NCBI GenBank assembly: GCA_910587835.1
Contig: CAJUNQ010000039.1
Coordinates: forward strand, 1-6,033
Origin: an uncultured Oscillospiraceae bacterium
GTDB lineage: Bacteria > Bacillota > Clostridia > Oscillospirales > Acutalibacteraceae
Direction of reading: 5' to 3'
Length of the DNA: 6,033 bases
This document shows positions 5,191 to 6,033 of this stretch, piece by piece (positions within the stretch are counted from its first letter, which is position 1; the number at the start of each line of letters is the position of its first letter). Both the position numbers and the translations under genes were made by a program. The notes under the pieces were generated by a model that worked only from the letters and a program-made list of their open reading frames with translations, did no database searches and was not told the origin of the DNA.

Positions 5191-6033
5191 CCATGTGATG
5201 TTCAAGCTGTCGCTTGTGGCGGCAACGGTGGTAATCATCAAATCCACCACCCGCCGCTTGTCATCAAAGAATACGCTGTCCCATGTGTCGAGGTAGCCGG
5301 AAATCTGGCTGACCTGTTCCGGGCTGATTGCTTCCACCGTCAACTCCGCTATCTTCGCCAAAAGTTCCTGTTTGCGTCCGTCAAGTTCGGCTATCTTCAC
5401 ATTCACATAGGAAAGCAACACATTATTTGCGCCCGTCAGACTGTCCAGTAGCTTTTCAATCTCACCGTTCACATGGGCAAGTTCCACTTGCAGGGCGGTG
5501 ATTTTGGGATTAGCCTTTTCCGCTTTCTTCCTGCCCCTCAGCGTCTTGTAGCTGTCCAGCTTTTTCACCATCTGCTGATACACAACCGCTTCCAGTTCTG
5601 CCGTGATGATTTTCCCACAGCCGGGGCAGCTTTTGTTATCCAGCCGTTTCGTACAGCGGAGGTACTGTCTGCCGGAGGGATTGAAGATACTCATAAGGGC
5701 ATATCCGCAGTTTCCGCATTTTATTTTCCCCGCCAGCCATGTGTGGGTAGCTTTCCGGGCGGACTGGATTTTCATGTTGTTCATCAGCTTCTTGCGGCAG
5801 GTCAGCCATATATCCGAGGGGACAATGCCCTCATGGGGCGCAAGCACCAGCATTTGGTCTTTCAGGCTTTGGGCCTTGTCCGGCTTCACATCCCGGCCCT
5901 GATAGAGATAGCACCCGTTCATACCCGTGAAGTCGGCGGCGTCATTGACAAGCACCGTCCCCTGGCTCTTGAAAAACTCGTACACATCCAAGTCCGCCTG
6001 CACATAGACGGGGTTGCGTAACATCTGCGCCAG
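5182..6033 (-). CDS. Large serine recombinase, C-terminal part (TnpX-like), cut by the window edge
   Basis: The visible 283 residues are the C-terminal part of a large serine recombinase, the enzyme class that integrates and excises Tn4451/Tn5397-type elements. The frame is open through the right edge (LAQ precedes the first in-window ATG), so that ATG is internal. LRNPVYVQADLDVYEFF belongs to the recombinase domain. From the internal methionine at 6024, HTWLAGKIKCGNCGYALM with C103, C106, C124, C133 and C136 is the zinc ribbon. Residues about 150-230 form a charged coiled coil (ELAHVNGEIEKLLDSL and KIAELDGRKQELLAKIAEL). The end, FFDDKRRVVDLMI, is typical of the family. The catalytic serine domain lies outside the window. 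Such genes usually sit close to one end of their element, so an attachment junction may lie between about 5115 and 5182; no core site can be identified. Confidence 0.93.
   Translation of the reverse strand: MAQMLRNPVYVQADLDVYEFFKSQGTVLVNDAADFTGMNGCYLYQGRDVKPDKAQSLKDQMLVLAPHEGIVPSDIWLTCRKKLMNNMKIQSARKATHTWLAGKIKCGNCGYALMSIFNPSGRQYLRCTKRLDNKSCPGCGKIITAELEAVVYQQMVKKLDSYKTLRGRKKAEKANPKITALQVELAHVNGEIEKLLDSLTGANNVLLSYVNVKIAELDGRKQELLAKIAELTVEAISPEQVSQISGYLDTWDSVFFDDKRRVVDLMITTVAATSDSLNITWKI

Noticed and set aside
5104..5451. + strand open frame starting just inside the orphan MerR-type promoter
   Set aside because: It starts before the expected transcription start, lacks a ribosome binding site, runs through the terminator-like hairpin and is otherwise the antisense of the recombinase coiled coil.
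1..6033. CRISPR array, tRNA, insertion-sequence terminal repeats or a defence system
   Set aside because: No regularly spaced repeats, cloverleaf, transposase or defence-type domains are visible. The only mobile-element proteins are the ParB fragment and the serine recombinase.

Overview
The window looks like an accessory, mobile-element-associated stretch from a moderately GC-rich gut-type Clostridia genome (Oscillospiraceae or Lachnospiraceae would fit). This rests on strong AGGAGG-type ribosome binding sites, TTGACA/TATAAT-type promoters, a TnpX-type large serine recombinase, and a ParB of the kind carried by Firmicutes conjugative elements. The taxonomic call is inference. All identified genes lie on the minus strand, so the reading order runs from high to low coordinates.

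Layout from right to left. 6033-5182 is the C-terminal part of a large serine recombinase, cut by the window edge. 5190-5017 is a short intergenic region. It holds a + strand hairpin with a T-tract, a + strand promoter of MerR-regulated type with no gene behind it, and the minus-strand promoter of a LysR-type regulator. 4998-4114 is that regulator, followed by a rho-independent terminator. 4069-4005 is a LysR-type operator and promoter. It opens an operon of an iron-sulfur-flavoprotein-like FMN reductase (3975-3445), a short flavodoxin (3432-2914) and an aldo/keto reductase (2894-1890). A second aldo/keto reductase (1812-841) has its own promoter just after the stop of the first. A second copy of the LysR-type operator and promoter (831-767) precedes a second, longer flavodoxin (about 768-154). 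Immediately after its stop codon begins a 5'-truncated parB (151-1), which runs off the left edge.

The five enzymes form a plausible redox module. Flavodoxin and FMN-reductase proteins carry electrons, and two NADPH-type aldo/keto reductases reduce carbonyls. The best direct evidence that they form one regulon is that two separate promoters share the same architecture: a 15-bp dyad centred near -64, then 21 bp, the -35, 17 bp and the -10. The LysR regulator encoded just upstream is the obvious candidate to bind them. The physiological signal (electrophile, quinone, aldehyde, oxidative stress) cannot be read from the sequence.

Both ends of the redox module abut mobile-element genes, with a truncated parB on the left and a serine recombinase on the right. 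The module therefore looks like cargo or like a segment caught between rearrangement junctions. No CRISPR array, tRNA, rRNA or recognisable defence system is visible. The most unusual items are the duplicated LysR-type promoter, the start-codon problem it creates for the first flavodoxin, and the stranded MerR-type promoter that fires into the 3' end of the recombinase.
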